A stretch of 64,000 nt of DNA from Actinomadura latina NBRC 106108 (GCF_001552195.1 NZ_BCQS01000001.1:1-64000), one strand, 5' to 3'. Shown: positions 16,253 to 24,749, counted from the stretch's first letter. A program made the numbers and translations. Notes: a model not told the origin generated them from the sequence alone.

Positions 16253-16693
16253 TCAGGGTTCGAGGTCGGTCACGCCCTTCCCGCTCGCGAAGTCGAACGG
16301 CACCGAGGCCTGATCGTGCGCTATCAACCAGTGGCCGTCGGTCTTCCGGAAGCAGAACGTGGCCCGGACCCAGATGCCGCGCGTCACCGTCCCGTCCTTC
16401 AGCGTGCCGCTGAGCCGGCCGAAACCGTGGCCGAACGCCACGGCATCGCCGACGGTGAGTGTCAGATCGCGAAGCTCGTAATCCACGTCCTCGAAGAGCG
16501 CGAACGCCCTCGTCCAGTTCTCCAGCTTCGCCGCTACCCCTACATGCTGCAGCGGCGGCTCGACGTCGAAGGAGACGACGTCCGTCGCGTAGAACCGCCT
16601 CAGGCCCTCCAGGTCCTTGGCGCGGATCCCTTCGACGACCTCCTCGACCTGCTGCCTGATCTCGGTTTCGGCTGCTTCGCGCTGCGCAGACAT
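16253..16693 (-). CDS. SnoaL-like/DUF4440 nuclear transport factor 2-fold protein
   Basis: 146 residues from ATG 16693. The cone-shaped NTF2-like pattern is visible: EIRQQVEEVVEGIRAKDLEGLRRFYATDVVSFDVEPPL, then 'LTVGDAVAFGHGFGRLSGTLKDG', then WLIAHDQASVPFD. Members bind small ligands or act as isomerases or hydrolases; no specific substrate can be inferred. Upstream on the same strand lie remains of a uracil-DNA glycosylase gene, whose frame reads straight into this one. The internal start is used because family homology begins there. Confidence 0.8.
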   Translation of the reverse strand: MSAQREAAETEIRQQVEEVVEGIRAKDLEGLRRFYATDVVSFDVEPPLQHVGVAAKLENWTRAFALFEDVDYELRDLTLTVGDAVAFGHGFGRLSGTLKDGTVTRGIWVRATFCFRKTDGHWLIAHDQASVPFDFASGKGVTDLEP

Positions 16694-16779
16694 CACTACT
16701 CGTCTCTTCCTGTGGGATGGACTCTCGGCAATCACCAGTTCGACGACACAGCACCCCGGAATGTCAGGCGCGTCACGGC

Positions 16780-17051
16780 CCTGGAGGAGCACGATGCGGA
16801 GTTGCGGCAGCAGTCCGAGCAGACGAAGCAGCGGGTCGACTCCGGCCTGCCGCTCGGCGGCCTTCGGCACCCGGTTGATATACCGCGGGTAGGCGTTCCA
16901 GAGAGTCACATCGGGGGGCGGTGCCTGCCGCGTCGAAGGCCCGGCACTGTAGTTCGGCGGTCGGGTCGTCATTCTCCACGCACAGGAAGCCCGAGCCCGT
17001 TCCGTCCTGGGTCTTGGGGCCGGGATCGCGGTCGGCCATGCGCCGTACCAA
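16780..17051 (-). pseudogene. Uracil-DNA glycosylase family remnant, frameshifted and truncated
   Basis: One minus-strand frame encodes DPGPKTQDGTGSGFLCVENDDPTAE, and the next frame encodes PPPDVTLWNAYPRYINR...LLGLLPQLRIVLLQGRDA. Joined, these reproduce the middle of a UDG-superfamily protein (GSGF..ENDD, WNAYPWYIN). The frame changes at about 16920. Both ends are missing: there is no N-terminal catalytic GxxPG-type motif and no C-terminal HP(S) motif. Confidence 0.6.
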
Positions 17052-17067
17052 GACCGGCCTCCACGCC

Positions 17068-17451
17068 CTACCGAGTCACCTTGGTCAAGTGAAGGAAGTC
17101 GGTGACCCCGAGGACGCCGAGGATCTGCCGCACACCGGGCGGCATCCCGCCCCGTTCCGGATCATGAACGATCTCCGGTGCACCGACCTGGATGAGCTTC
17201 CCGCGGATCTCCAGCTCGCAGCCCCCGGCCGCGATGACGTTCCTGACCCAGTCGCGGTCGGGACCATAGGTGAGCGCGGCGACGTACCCGTCGGGCCTCG
17301 GGAAGATGTTGACCGGAGTCCGGTAGGACCGTCCGGATTTGCGACCCTTGTGGTGCACGACCGCGAACCCGGGGAGGCGTCCCGCGAACGGCTTGGTCAC
17401 GCGGTTGGTGACGGTCCGGTTGAAACGGGCAACGGCATCGGGAATCGGCAT
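17068..17451 (-). CDS. Deazaflavin-dependent nitroreductase-family oxidoreductase
   Basis: 127-residue split-barrel protein of the Ddn/FDOR group: FAVVHHKGRKSGRSYRTPVNIF and 'GYVAALTYGPDRDWVRNVIAAGGCELEIRGK'. These are the usual cofactor-contacting segments of F420-dependent oxidoreductases. It probably uses F420H2, but the substrate is not predictable. It is single-gene; downstream on the same strand lies the uracil-DNA glycosylase debris. A second, divergent family member is encoded at 25268-25717. Confidence 0.85.
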   Translation of the reverse strand: MPIPDAVARFNRTVTNRVTKPFAGRLPGFAVVHHKGRKSGRSYRTPVNIFPRPDGYVAALTYGPDRDWVRNVIAAGGCELEIRGKLIQVGAPEIVHDPERGGMPPGVRQILGVLGVTDFLHLTKVTR

Positions 17452-17644
17452 GGCGACTCTCCCTTCGAGCCTGGTCGGGTCCCGTGACGACGCGCCCGGA
17501 ACCCGTTCCTCGTCCTCCGCCAGGGAGGCCGGGAGCTATCGACCCTACCCAGGAACCCCTGAAACCGCGGCACTCCGGCCGGTCCGGAGGCCGGGCCGCC
17601 TCGCCGGCGCCCCGGACGGGAGCGCCGTGCGCGAGGCGGCTCGG

Positions 17645-19261
17645 TCAGCGGACGTCCACGTAGTCGCCGGGGCCCGTGACGGGCAGGTAGGTGGCACTGC
17701 CCGGGTAGACGGCGCGCCAGGTGCCGTCCCGCTTGGCGGTGAAGGACTTGCGGAACACCCCGTTGGAGGCGCTGCGGGTGGTCCCGGCCAGCGCCCACGA
17801 CGACGCCCCCGCCCGCCGGAAGTAGATCTTCACCGTCCCGCCCGACCCCGGCTTCCACCCGCCCACGTACCGGCTCAGCTTGCCCTGCACCGTCAGCGCC
17901 CGCCCCTTGCGGACCGGCTCCGGCGCGGCGTTGAAGGACGTGATGGCCGTCCGGTACCGCGCATCGACGAAATCGACGCCGCTCATCGCCGGACGGTAGG
18001 CGGACGACCCCGCGTAGCGCACCCGCCAGTACCCGTCGCGCGCGGCGGGCGCCCCCACCGAGAACGCGCCGGTCGAGCTGGTCGTCCCCTGGCCCGCACG
18101 CGTCCACCCGGACGTGCCGTTCGCGGAGAACTCGACGTCCACGGTGGCGCCCATCACAGCGGCGCCACCCGCCAGCAGCCGCCCTGACGTGGTGACCGTC
18201 CCGTTGAGCGCGACAGGCTCCGGCCCGGCGTTCGCCCCGCTGAACGCGGTGACGGCCCGCGCGGTCCCGACCTCCAGCGGCTGCCGGATCTCGCTCCGCG
18301 TGAACAGGCCGGTCGTGTTCGTCACGTACTGGACGAGCAGATCACCCGGGGTCGCCGCGAAGGTGAACTCGAACGAACCGCCGTCGCCGAGCTTCCCGAC
18401 CTTCCCGAGGTAGCGTTCGCCGCCGTCGAACGGCATGATCCACGCCTCGACGTCCTCGCCCGACCCCAGGAACACCGGCCCGCCGGTCCCCGCGCGCACC
18501 AGCTCTCCGCGGACGGTGACCGTGCTGCCCGCCGGAACGGGGTTCGCGACGCTGATACGCGCCGAGATCGCCGTGGCGGTCTGCCGGACCGTGACCGGGA
18601 CCGTCCCCCAGCCGGGGCACACCACGCCCTTCGCGTCGTTGGAAAGGTGAGGCCGCATCTCTGCATCCGCCCGCACGGTGAACCGGCCGTCGGCGCCGGT
18701 CTCGGTGGTCCCCGGGGTCCCCAGGAGCTTCACGGGCAGCCCGGCCGCGGGTTCCAGGGAGGCGTTCCTGGACGTTCGGTAGGAGATCCCGCCGGACGCC
18801 GTCACCGTCCGGTGGTCGGCGTCGATCACCGCCGGCGCCGCGGTGACACCGGAGTAGACCGGTGCGTAACACGCTTGGAAGACGTTGGCGCCTTGACCGA
18901 GCCGGTTGCCGTCCGCGTCCTTCACGTAGACGACGGCCCAGTGCTCCCCCGGGTGCTCCTCGACGGAGACGGGCAAGGTCCCCTGCCAGGTGCCGTCCTG
19001 CGCCGTCCCGCTGATCAGCCGGAGGTCCCCCAGTGCCGCCCAGGCGCCACCGAACTGCGAATCGGAGAGCCACCCCTTCACTTGCGCCACGCCCTCACCC
19101 CGGACCTTCACGGTGACAGTCACGGGATGTGCGGGATCGTCCTTATCCAGCACGGAGTTCACGTACACATAGGTCGACGCGGACGCGGGGGGCGCGGCGG
19201 CCACGACAACGGGCGCCGCCAGGAGAACGGCGGAAATCAGGGCGGAAAGGCGTCTTTGCAC
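17645..19261 (-). CDS. Large secreted protein with Ig-like/bacterial surface repeats
   Basis: 538 residues. GTG 19261 is chosen because GGAGGA lies 4 nt upstream and the sequence then opens a Sec signal (VQRRLSALISAVLLAAPVVVAAAPPASA). The mature part contains several beta-sandwich units with 'TVTVRGELVRAG', 'NGTVTTSGRLLAGG' and 'LTVQGKLSRYVGG..GSGGTVKIYFR' segments. It ends in a repeat pair of the type 'DG.W R.RYAGS..Y' / 'DGTWRAVYPGSATYLPVTGPGDYVDVR'. Probably an extracellular or cell-surface protein. Its C-terminal unit has a truncated relative at 60511-60658. Confidence 0.75.
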   Translation of the reverse strand: MQRRLSALISAVLLAAPVVVAAAPPASASTYVYVNSVLDKDDPAHPVTVTVKVRGEGVAQVKGWLSDSQFGGAWAALGDLRLISGTAQDGTWQGTLPVSVEEHPGEHWAVVYVKDADGNRLGQGANVFQACYAPVYSGVTAAPAVIDADHRTVTASGGISYRTSRNASLEPAAGLPVKLLGTPGTTETGADGRFTVRADAEMRPHLSNDAKGVVCPGWGTVPVTVRQTATAISARISVANPVPAGSTVTVRGELVRAGTGGPVFLGSGEDVEAWIMPFDGGERYLGKVGKLGDGGSFEFTFAATPGDLLVQYVTNTTGLFTRSEIRQPLEVGTARAVTAFSGANAGPEPVALNGTVTTSGRLLAGGAAVMGATVDVEFSANGTSGWTRAGQGTTSSTGAFSVGAPAARDGYWRVRYAGSSAYRPAMSGVDFVDARYRTAITSFNAAPEPVRKGRALTVQGKLSRYVGGWKPGSGGTVKIYFRRAGASSWALAGTTRSASNGVFRKSFTAKRDGTWRAVYPGSATYLPVTGPGDYVDVR

Positions 19262-19420
19262 GGGATCCTCCGGGGGCTGCTCACCCCACAAGACGCCCGA
19301 CCCCGCCCGTCTGATCACCTCAGAACGATCACGACTTGATCACCAGGCCTTCGGCCTCGCCGCCGGCTCGAGCTCGGCCATCGGCGGGGTGCCCCAGGGC
19401 GAAGCACATGCACGGTACGG

Positions 19421-19439
19421 ATACCCTGGGGGGTATATT
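19421..19439 (+). promoter_or_regulatory. CsoR/FrmR-type palindrome overlapping a -10 box
   Basis: ATACCC-TGGG-GGGTAT (19421-19436) has perfect 6-bp arms and the G/C-tract shape of CsoR-family operators (metal or persulfide sensors). It overlaps a TATATT -10-like hexamer (19434-19439), about 80 bp before the Cys-rich ORF at 19520. No CsoR-like gene is in the window. Confidence 0.55.
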
Positions 19440-19519
19440 GAAGCAGTCAAGCCGCACACCCAGCGGTCCGGGCCGCAGGCCCGGGAGTCGATCCGACGTC
19501 GATCCGAAGGAGACAGCCC

Positions 19520-19690
19520 ATGTGCCAGCGGGCCGTATGCCGTAAATGCCAGCGCTTCACCTACCGGGGCTGCGGCAGGCACGTCGACCAGGTGCTCGCC
19601 GGAGTTCCCCGGTCCCAACGCTGCGACTGCAAGGAGAAGGAAGCTCCCGCCGCCGGAAACGTCTGGACGCGCCTGTTCCGCCGGGGCTGA
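19520..19690 (+). CDS. Small Cys-rich (zinc-ribbon-like) protein
   Basis: 56 residues; GAAGGAGA precedes ATG 19520. It starts MCQRAVCRKCQRFTYRGCGRH and includes QRCDCKE before a basic end, WTRLFRRG. The six cysteines and one histidine fit a small zinc or metal site. Closely similar short proteins are widespread and unnamed in actinomycetes. The CsoR-type palindrome in its promoter suggests response to copper or reactive sulfur. Function unknown. Confidence 0.75.
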   Translation: MCQRAVCRKCQRFTYRGCGRHVDQVLAGVPRSQRCDCKEKEAPAAGNVWTRLFRRG

Positions 19691-19781
19691 CACGCGACTG
19701 GCGGGGGCCTTGCGCCTCTTCACCCCTCTGTGGATGATCGTTCCGGTTCGCCGCGATGGCCGAGGCGAGGAGAGGGCAGCG

Positions 19782-20549
19782 GTGGGGGACATCGGGTGGC
19801 TTGGCCGGACGGCCCTCATCGTGGTGGGCACCGTCGTCGCCGCCGGAGGCGTGACGGCGGCACTGCTGGCCACGACCCGCTCGTCCGGGCCGACGGAGGC
19901 GGTGCACGAGCGCCGGGCGGGCGCCAAGGTGCTGCCCAGTAACACTGCCGCGCAGCTTTCCCTCGTGCGCGCGTGCATGGTGGGCGATCCGCTCATCACC
20001 GTCCCGATCCCGGACGACCCCGTGAACATCGAGCGGCTGACCGGGCCGGGGACGATGGTGTCCGACTTCCGGGTGCTGGCCGAGTCCGTTCGCGACTCCC
20101 GCGGACGGACGGTCCTGCTGGGCAGCGGGACGGCGTTCCGGCTCTGCCGGCTCGACCGATCCGGCAGGCCGACGACGGACGATCGGGCTTTCCATCAAGC
20201 AGCCCACGCCTGGGGTGTTCCCCTGACGATCGTCCCCGACCACGTGATCTACGACCACACGGGCGGCGGGACTCTGCGTTTCGACACCCCCGGCTCCAAG
20301 GTGGGGTGGGAGCTCCACCTGGCCGGGCGCGTCATGCCGGGTGGCACCCGCATCACCTTCACAGCTACGGACGGCAGGTCGGCGGAGGCGCCCGTGAGCG
20401 GCCGGTTCTTCGTCCTCAGGAGAAGCGGCGGCGGCGCGGACGGCCCTGCCGTCGGCGGCCCGATGGCCTCGGTGACCATCCGGCTCTACAACGGCGACCA
20501 GGTCGTGAAGGAGTACTCCACAGAGGTGGACGCGGCCATCCTCGCGTAG
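19782..20549 (+). CDS. Membrane-anchored hypothetical protein
   Basis: 255 residues. GTG 19782 follows a GAGGAGAGGG stretch; earlier in-frame starts (19734, 19389) lack this. One N-terminal membrane helix (GWLGRTALIVVGTVVAAGGVTAALLA) anchors an extracytoplasmic domain of unrecognised family. That domain has two central cysteines (RACMVGDP, FRLCRLDR), a 'YDHTGGGTLRFDTPGSKVGWELHLAGRVMPGGTRITFTA' strand region and an 'SVTIRLYNGDQVVKEYSTEV' end. Function unknown. Confidence 0.6.
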   Translation: MGDIGWLGRTALIVVGTVVAAGGVTAALLATTRSSGPTEAVHERRAGAKVLPSNTAAQLSLVRACMVGDPLITVPIPDDPVNIERLTGPGTMVSDFRVLAESVRDSRGRTVLLGSGTAFRLCRLDRSGRPTTDDRAFHQAAHAWGVPLTIVPDHVIYDHTGGGTLRFDTPGSKVGWELHLAGRVMPGGTRITFTATDGRSAEAPVSGRFFVLRRSGGGADGPAVGGPMASVTIRLYNGDQVVKEYSTEVDAAILA

Positions 20550-20717
20550 CCGCATCGACGCGAGGCGATCGTCACCGCGGTCTGCCTCGCCCTCGGCGCC
20601 GGCGCCGGAGTGGTGGTCCTGCTCGTCCCCTCGGTGTGGCTGCCGGTCGGCGCCGGGAGCACGGTGACCGGGCTGGCGCTGGCATTCCACGCGCTGTGGC
20701 ATGGAAGGCACTCCTGA
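20550..20717 (+). other. Hydrophobic reading frame continuing after the stop of the preceding gene
   Basis: The frame of the preceding gene, after TAG 20547-20549, continues for 55 residues as two clean membrane helices (EAIVTAVCLALGAGAGVVVLLV and a VGAGSTVTGLALAFHALW segment) to TGA 20715. There is no good start codon before the first helix, so it is a small membrane-protein relic or uses a rare start. Confidence 0.3.
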
Positions 20718-20780
20718 AGTGTCGCGGCGGGAGCGGCGGGCGGCGCGCCGCGGCGCGCCGCCCGGCCGCAGTGCGGAGCG

Positions 20781-22403
20781 TCAGCGGAACAGGTGCCGGG
20801 TCATGACGTCCTCGATCGTGCCGCGCGGGTCGTCGGCGGGGCCCGCCGTCCGCCAGGCGATGACGCGGTCGGGCCGGACGATGACGGCTCCGCCGGGTCC
20901 GATGCCGTAAACGTCCGTGAAGCGGTCTTCCTTGTCGACGAGCGGGCCGGCGTCGGTGACGCTGTGGGCCTCCAGCGGGATGCCCCGGGACGCGGCCACC
21001 GAGGCGGCGGCATCGCACCAGGCCCGGCCTTCCGGGCCGGTGAGCAGGACGAAGCCGCCCCCGAAGAGGTCGAGCGTCGAGATCGGCGCGCCGTCCCGTT
21101 CGAGCGGGAGGTGCGGGGCTCGCACGCCGGGGCGTCCGGTGGGGTTCCGCGGGTCCTCAAGGGGCGGCTCCTCCACGGCCGCGGGAGGTCCGGCGAGCCC
21201 GGCCGACCGGTAGACGGAGCCCAACTCGATGGACGCGTCGTCGAGCGGTTCCATCAGGTCGTCTCTGGGGAGTGAGGAATCCACCCTCAGGACGTAGCGC
21301 GTGTACGCCTGCTCAGCGGTCAGGTGACCGACCGGTCGGCGTTCCGTGTCGTAGGTGTCCAGGAGCGGCGCACCCGCCGCGCCGCTGTGCACCATGGCCA
21401 GTTTCCAGGCGAGGTTGTGCGCGTCGGCGATCCCGGTGTTGCCGCCGAACCCACCGGTCGGCGGCATGACGTGCGCGGCGTCCCCGGCGAGGAAGACGCG
21501 CCCGTCGCGGAACCGTTCGGCGGCCGCGGCGGCCGCGCTCCACCGCTGCACATTGCCGATCTCGACGGGGAACTCCGGCCCGGCGCCGAGCGCGGTGCGT
21601 ACGAGGTCCGCGCACCGGGCGGCGCTGGTGTTCTCCCCGACGTTCTTGTCGCGGGAGCCGTCCGGGCCGGTGGTGGCGAAGACGGCGAGGAACCCGGAAT
21701 CCGCGGTGATCGAGAACCGGAAGAACCCCAGCAGTTCCGGATGGTTGACGTACACCACGCTGAGGTTGCGGTCTCCGAGCATGTCGCGGACGTCGGCCTT
21801 GAAGTAGATGGTGACGCAGTCGGCGAAGCCGCCGCGGCCGCGCATGTCGATTCCCAGCCGTTCGCGCACGGTGCTGTGCGCGCCGTCGGCCGCGATCAGG
21901 TATTTCGAGCGGACGGTCTGTTCCGCTCCACGGTCACGTGACCGTATGACGGACGTGACGCCGTCGTCGTCCTGCTCGAAGCCGACGAGTTCGGTTCCGA
22001 AGCGGTGTTCGGCGCCGAGGTCCCCGGCGCGCTCGCGCAGCAGCGGCTCCAGGCCGATCTGGGTGATGAACAGCCGCGAGGTCGGGCTGAGACCTTCGAC
22101 CCCGTCGTTGTAGGAGCGGTAGAAGTACGTGAGTTCCTTGCCGCTCAGGCTCTCCACGGCGATGATCGCCCCGTTCTGGACGAACTCCCGCTCGGCGGCG
22201 GCATCGACGGCGTCCTGCATGCCGACGCTGCGGAAGACCTCCATCGTCCCCTGGTGGAACGAGGCCGCCCTGGGGTGGATCGCGGTACCCCGATGCTGCT
22301 CGACCAGCATGTGCGGAACCCCGCGCGCCGCGAGCAGTAGCGAGGTGGTCAGCCCGACAAGGCTGCCACCCGCGATGAGAACCGGAACCTCGTGATCGGT
22401 CAT
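20781..22403 (-). CDS. FAD-dependent aromatic hydroxylase (RdmE/MhpA-like monooxygenase)
   Basis: 540 residues from ATG 22403 (GGAGGG upstream). The GSLVG Rossmann motif near residue 13, the DG motif (ADGAHS) and the second FAD motif (FLAGDAAHVMPPTGGFGGNTGIADAHNLAWKLA) are intact. The C-terminal thioredoxin-like extension typical of polyketide or phenol hydroxylases follows. It hydroxylates an aromatic or polyketide substrate with NAD(P)H and O2, but the substrate is unknown. Its upstream region still carries a TetR-type operator, though the regulator gene there appears destroyed (22516-22640), so expression may be deregulated. Confidence 0.88.
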   Translation of the reverse strand: MTDHEVPVLIAGGSLVGLTTSLLLAARGVPHMLVEQHRGTAIHPRAASFHQGTMEVFRSVGMQDAVDAAAEREFVQNGAIIAVESLSGKELTYFYRSYNDGVEGLSPTSRLFITQIGLEPLLRERAGDLGAEHRFGTELVGFEQDDDGVTSVIRSRDRGAEQTVRSKYLIAADGAHSTVRERLGIDMRGRGGFADCVTIYFKADVRDMLGDRNLSVVYVNHPELLGFFRFSITADSGFLAVFATTGPDGSRDKNVGENTSAARCADLVRTALGAGPEFPVEIGNVQRWSAAAAAAERFRDGRVFLAGDAAHVMPPTGGFGGNTGIADAHNLAWKLAMVHSGAAGAPLLDTYDTERRPVGHLTAEQAYTRYVLRVDSSLPRDDLMEPLDDASIELGSVYRSAGLAGPPAAVEEPPLEDPRNPTGRPGVRAPHLPLERDGAPISTLDLFGGGFVLLTGPEGRAWCDAAASVAASRGIPLEAHSVTDAGPLVDKEDRFTDVYGIGPGGAVIVRPDRVIAWRTAGPADDPRGTIEDVMTRHLFR

Positions 22404-22508
22404 CGGACGCCATCCCTCCGTCGCCTCGTGGGAGCCCGTGCCGAGTCCTGCTCTCCCGGTGAGACCAGCCATCACTCCGCCGTTCACGCGACAGTGGGAT
22501 CGTACACT

Positions 22509-22525
22509 TGTCCGTATGGCGGACA
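22509..22525. promoter_or_regulatory. TetR-type operator, TGTCCG-TATGG-CGGACA
   Basis: Perfect 6-bp arms, 106 bp upstream of the monooxygenase start. The start codon of a lost regulator (ATG 22516) sits in the spacer, an arrangement typical of autoregulated TetR genes. Confidence 0.5.
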
Positions 22526-22640
22526 CCAGGGTGAACCGGCCGGCAGCAAGGACCCGTCCGGTCCCGTCCTCCTGCTGACCCGCGCAGCCGTCCGCTCTCG
22601 CGATCCGGACGGTGCCGCCCCTTGGGCGATCAGTCGCTGA
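22516..22640 (+). pseudogene. Regulator stub fused to a DUF397 3' fragment
   Basis: From ATG 22516 the frame begins MADTRVNRP, a typical TetR-repressor start, and then stops making sense at about 22543. From there another frame gives GSKDPSGPVLLLTRAAVR, the end of a DUF397 protein, and runs to TGA 22638-22640. I infer that a deletion or recombination joined the first codons of a divergent tetR to the tail of a DUF397 gene. Confidence 0.45.
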
Positions 22641-22739
22641 CCCACTCGTCCGGCAAGGTGAGCAAGCGTGGTATTGGTCGACGGGGTCATCAGCGGCGTG
22701 CGAGGGCTCCTGCGGGCCCCCCGCCTGGTCGACTCCGGG

Positions 22740-24164
22740 TCAGTTCGGTTTCCGCACGGACCAGGTGCCGCGCTTGCCGAAGGGCAGTTGTTTCTGGGGC
22801 GCACCGTATATCTGCACCTGGAGGGCACCGCCGTTGTCGGCGACGACATCCAGGGATGGCTGAAAGAACCGCTTCGGCCCGTCGTCGGGTGACAGGATGC
22901 CGTTATAGATGACTTCGCCGGCCGTGTCGCGCACCCTGATGGCCACGGTCGTGGGAACGGTCGCGACGATCTCGAGGGACGGAACGGGACCGTGCCCGGG
23001 GGATGCCGACGCCGGATTCGACGACTTCGACGACTGGGGCTTCGATGACGGCGGCGGGTCGTGTAGATGATCCCAGGCGATCCAGCCGCCGCCGACCAGA
23101 AGAGCCAGACACGCGGCCGCGATGAGTCCGGTCAAGGAACTCCGCCGGAACAGGTGCGAGCGGCGGGAACCCTCCGGTTCGGGGGCGACCGGTGGCGCGT
23201 TCGTCGGATGCTCCGGTGGCGCCTTCCCAGCGTTCGGCATGGCGGTGTCCGGTCCGCGGTCACCGGACGCCGGGGGTGAGGCCGGCGGAGGTGCCGGGGC
23301 GGTGGCGGCGCCCGAGCCGGTTTCGATGGCCTGTCGCATCGCCGCGGCGTCCGGGTGGCGTTGTTCGGGCTCCTTGGCCAGCGCGGCCGCCAGGATCCGG
23401 TCCCAGAAAGGGGCCAGATCGGGGTTCAGTTGCGAAGGCGGCTGCGGGGCCCTGTGCAGGTGCCCGTAGAGGACGACGGCGGCCGAGTCACCGGTGAAGG
23501 GCGTTCGACCGGTGAGCAGTTCGTAAAGCACGCATCCGACCGAGTACAGGTCCGAGCGGGCGTCGGCGGGTCTGCCATCGGCCTGCTCTGGAGACATATA
23601 GGACGGCGTGCCGATGCGCGCTCCGGTAGCGGTCAGCCGGGTGACGGACTCCGACATGAACCTGGCGATCCCGAAATCCATCACCTTCACCCGCACCCGG
23701 CCGTCGGCGCGGTGGACCATGATGTTGGCGGGCTTGATATCGCGGTGTACCACTCCCCGCTCGTGGCTGTGTTCCAGAGCCTCCAAGACGGCCACCACGA
23801 TCCGTCCCGCTTCGTCCGCGGTCGGCGGAGCTTCGCGCAGCAACTTGGCCAGAGTCGCTCCCTTCACCAGTTCCATCACCAGATACGGAACCGGCCCCGC
23901 GGCCCCGGAGTCCTCACCGATGTCGTGGACGACCGCGATGTTCGGATGTGTCAAGCCCGCCGCCGCGCGCGCCTCCCGCAGGAAACGGGCCCGAAGGTCC
24001 CCGTCGTGGAGCATCCCCGCAGGCAGCACCTTGACCGCCACGATCCGCTCTAACTGGCGGTCCCGCGCCCGATACACCACCCCCATACCGCCCCTCCCCA
24101 GCGGCTCCAGGAACTCATACCGGTCCGACAACAGCCTCGCCAAGGCCCCCGCCCTTCTGCTCAT
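22740..24164 (-). CDS. Membrane-anchored Ser/Thr protein kinase (PknB-like)
   Basis: 474 residues from ATG 24164. The complete Hanks kinase domain has G-loop GRGGMG (23-28), VAVK Lys45, HRDIKPAN (catalytic Asp142) and DFG (163-165). Next comes GTPSYMSPEQ, then a long Pro-rich linker, one membrane helix (LTGLIAAACLALLVGGGWIAW) and a roughly 90-residue extracytoplasmic beta domain ending with a GTWSVRKPN motif. It probably senses envelope signals. Its own upstream region has no clear operator. An in-frame extension to 24299 is judged non-coding. Confidence 0.9.
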   Translation of the reverse strand: MSRRAGALARLLSDRYEFLEPLGRGGMGVVYRARDRQLERIVAVKVLPAGMLHDGDLRARFLREARAAAGLTHPNIAVVHDIGEDSGAAGPVPYLVMELVKGATLAKLLREAPPTADEAGRIVVAVLEALEHSHERGVVHRDIKPANIMVHRADGRVRVKVMDFGIARFMSESVTRLTATGARIGTPSYMSPEQADGRPADARSDLYSVGCVLYELLTGRTPFTGDSAAVVLYGHLHRAPQPPSQLNPDLAPFWDRILAAALAKEPEQRHPDAAAMRQAIETGSGAATAPAPPPASPPASGDRGPDTAMPNAGKAPPEHPTNAPPVAPEPEGSRRSHLFRRSSLTGLIAAACLALLVGGGWIAWDHLHDPPPSSKPQSSKSSNPASASPGHGPVPSLEIVATVPTTVAIRVRDTAGEVIYNGILSPDDGPKRFFQPSLDVVADNGGALQVQIYGAPQKQLPFGKRGTWSVRKPN

Positions 24165-24479
24165 CCCCGTTTCCGCACCGATCATAATCAAGGCCGCCTT
24201 CGCGTTGAAGGCAAACGGGAATTCCGCTGGCAGGCCGCAGCCCGTCAAGCCCGACAGGCTGCGGCCCCGCTCGATGTATTCGATGTTGGGGGTTGTCACG
24301 CCGCTGGCTAATCGGGACCTGCGCCACTCACCTGAACCTCACTTGTCATCTGACGGCGAGGCGGTTTGTCGCCATAATGGCACCCCCGGGCCGGCGATAA
24401 TTCATATCGCTCCAGGTGCGGGAAGCCACATCCTCACTGAGCGCCGGTAACCGCCCGGCCCAGGGCCGTCATTCGGTGC

Positions 24480-24690
24480 GGGGCGGTGTCTGATCTGGTG
24501 GATGAGGGTCATCGCGGCGCTGGCGAGGAGTGTGGTGTCGTTGGCGGCCACCACGAAGCCGAAGCCCTGGGCGATCGCGTCGGTCGCCGCGGCGGCGCTC
24601 CCCACCGCCGTGCCGCAGGGGCGGCCCGTCTCGATGGCCTGCGGCCACCAGCGTCTGGACGTCGGCGGGTAGCCGTCGGTAGACAGCATC
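24480..24690 (-). pseudogene. HpcH/HpaI-type aldolase C-terminal remnant
   Basis: A minus-strand frame reads AIETGRPCGTAVGSAAAATD then AIAQGFGFVVAANDTTLLAS followed by AAMTLIHQIRHR. This matches the end of HpcH/HpaI aldolases (G-x-AVG..., GF-x-VV...SD-x-x-LL). There is no upstream half or start codon; the sequence beyond is frameshifted. Part of a 585-bp gap between the kinase and the MarR gene with no other gene. Confidence 0.4.
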
Positions 24691-24749
24691 GAAGCAGGAC
24701 TCTTCGACCTTCGGGTAAGACCTCTCACGGCGTCGGTATCCTCGGAGCC

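Noticed and set aside
19389-19781. Upstream starts (19389, 19734) for the anchored protein ending at 20549
   Set aside because: They overlap the Cys-rich ORF in another frame or lack an SD; GTG 19782 has GAGGAGAGGG and directly precedes the membrane helix.
24165-24299. N-terminal extension of the Ser/Thr kinase to 24299
   Set aside because: Kinases of this type start a few residues before the domain; the extension is unlike any kinase leader and has no clear SD.
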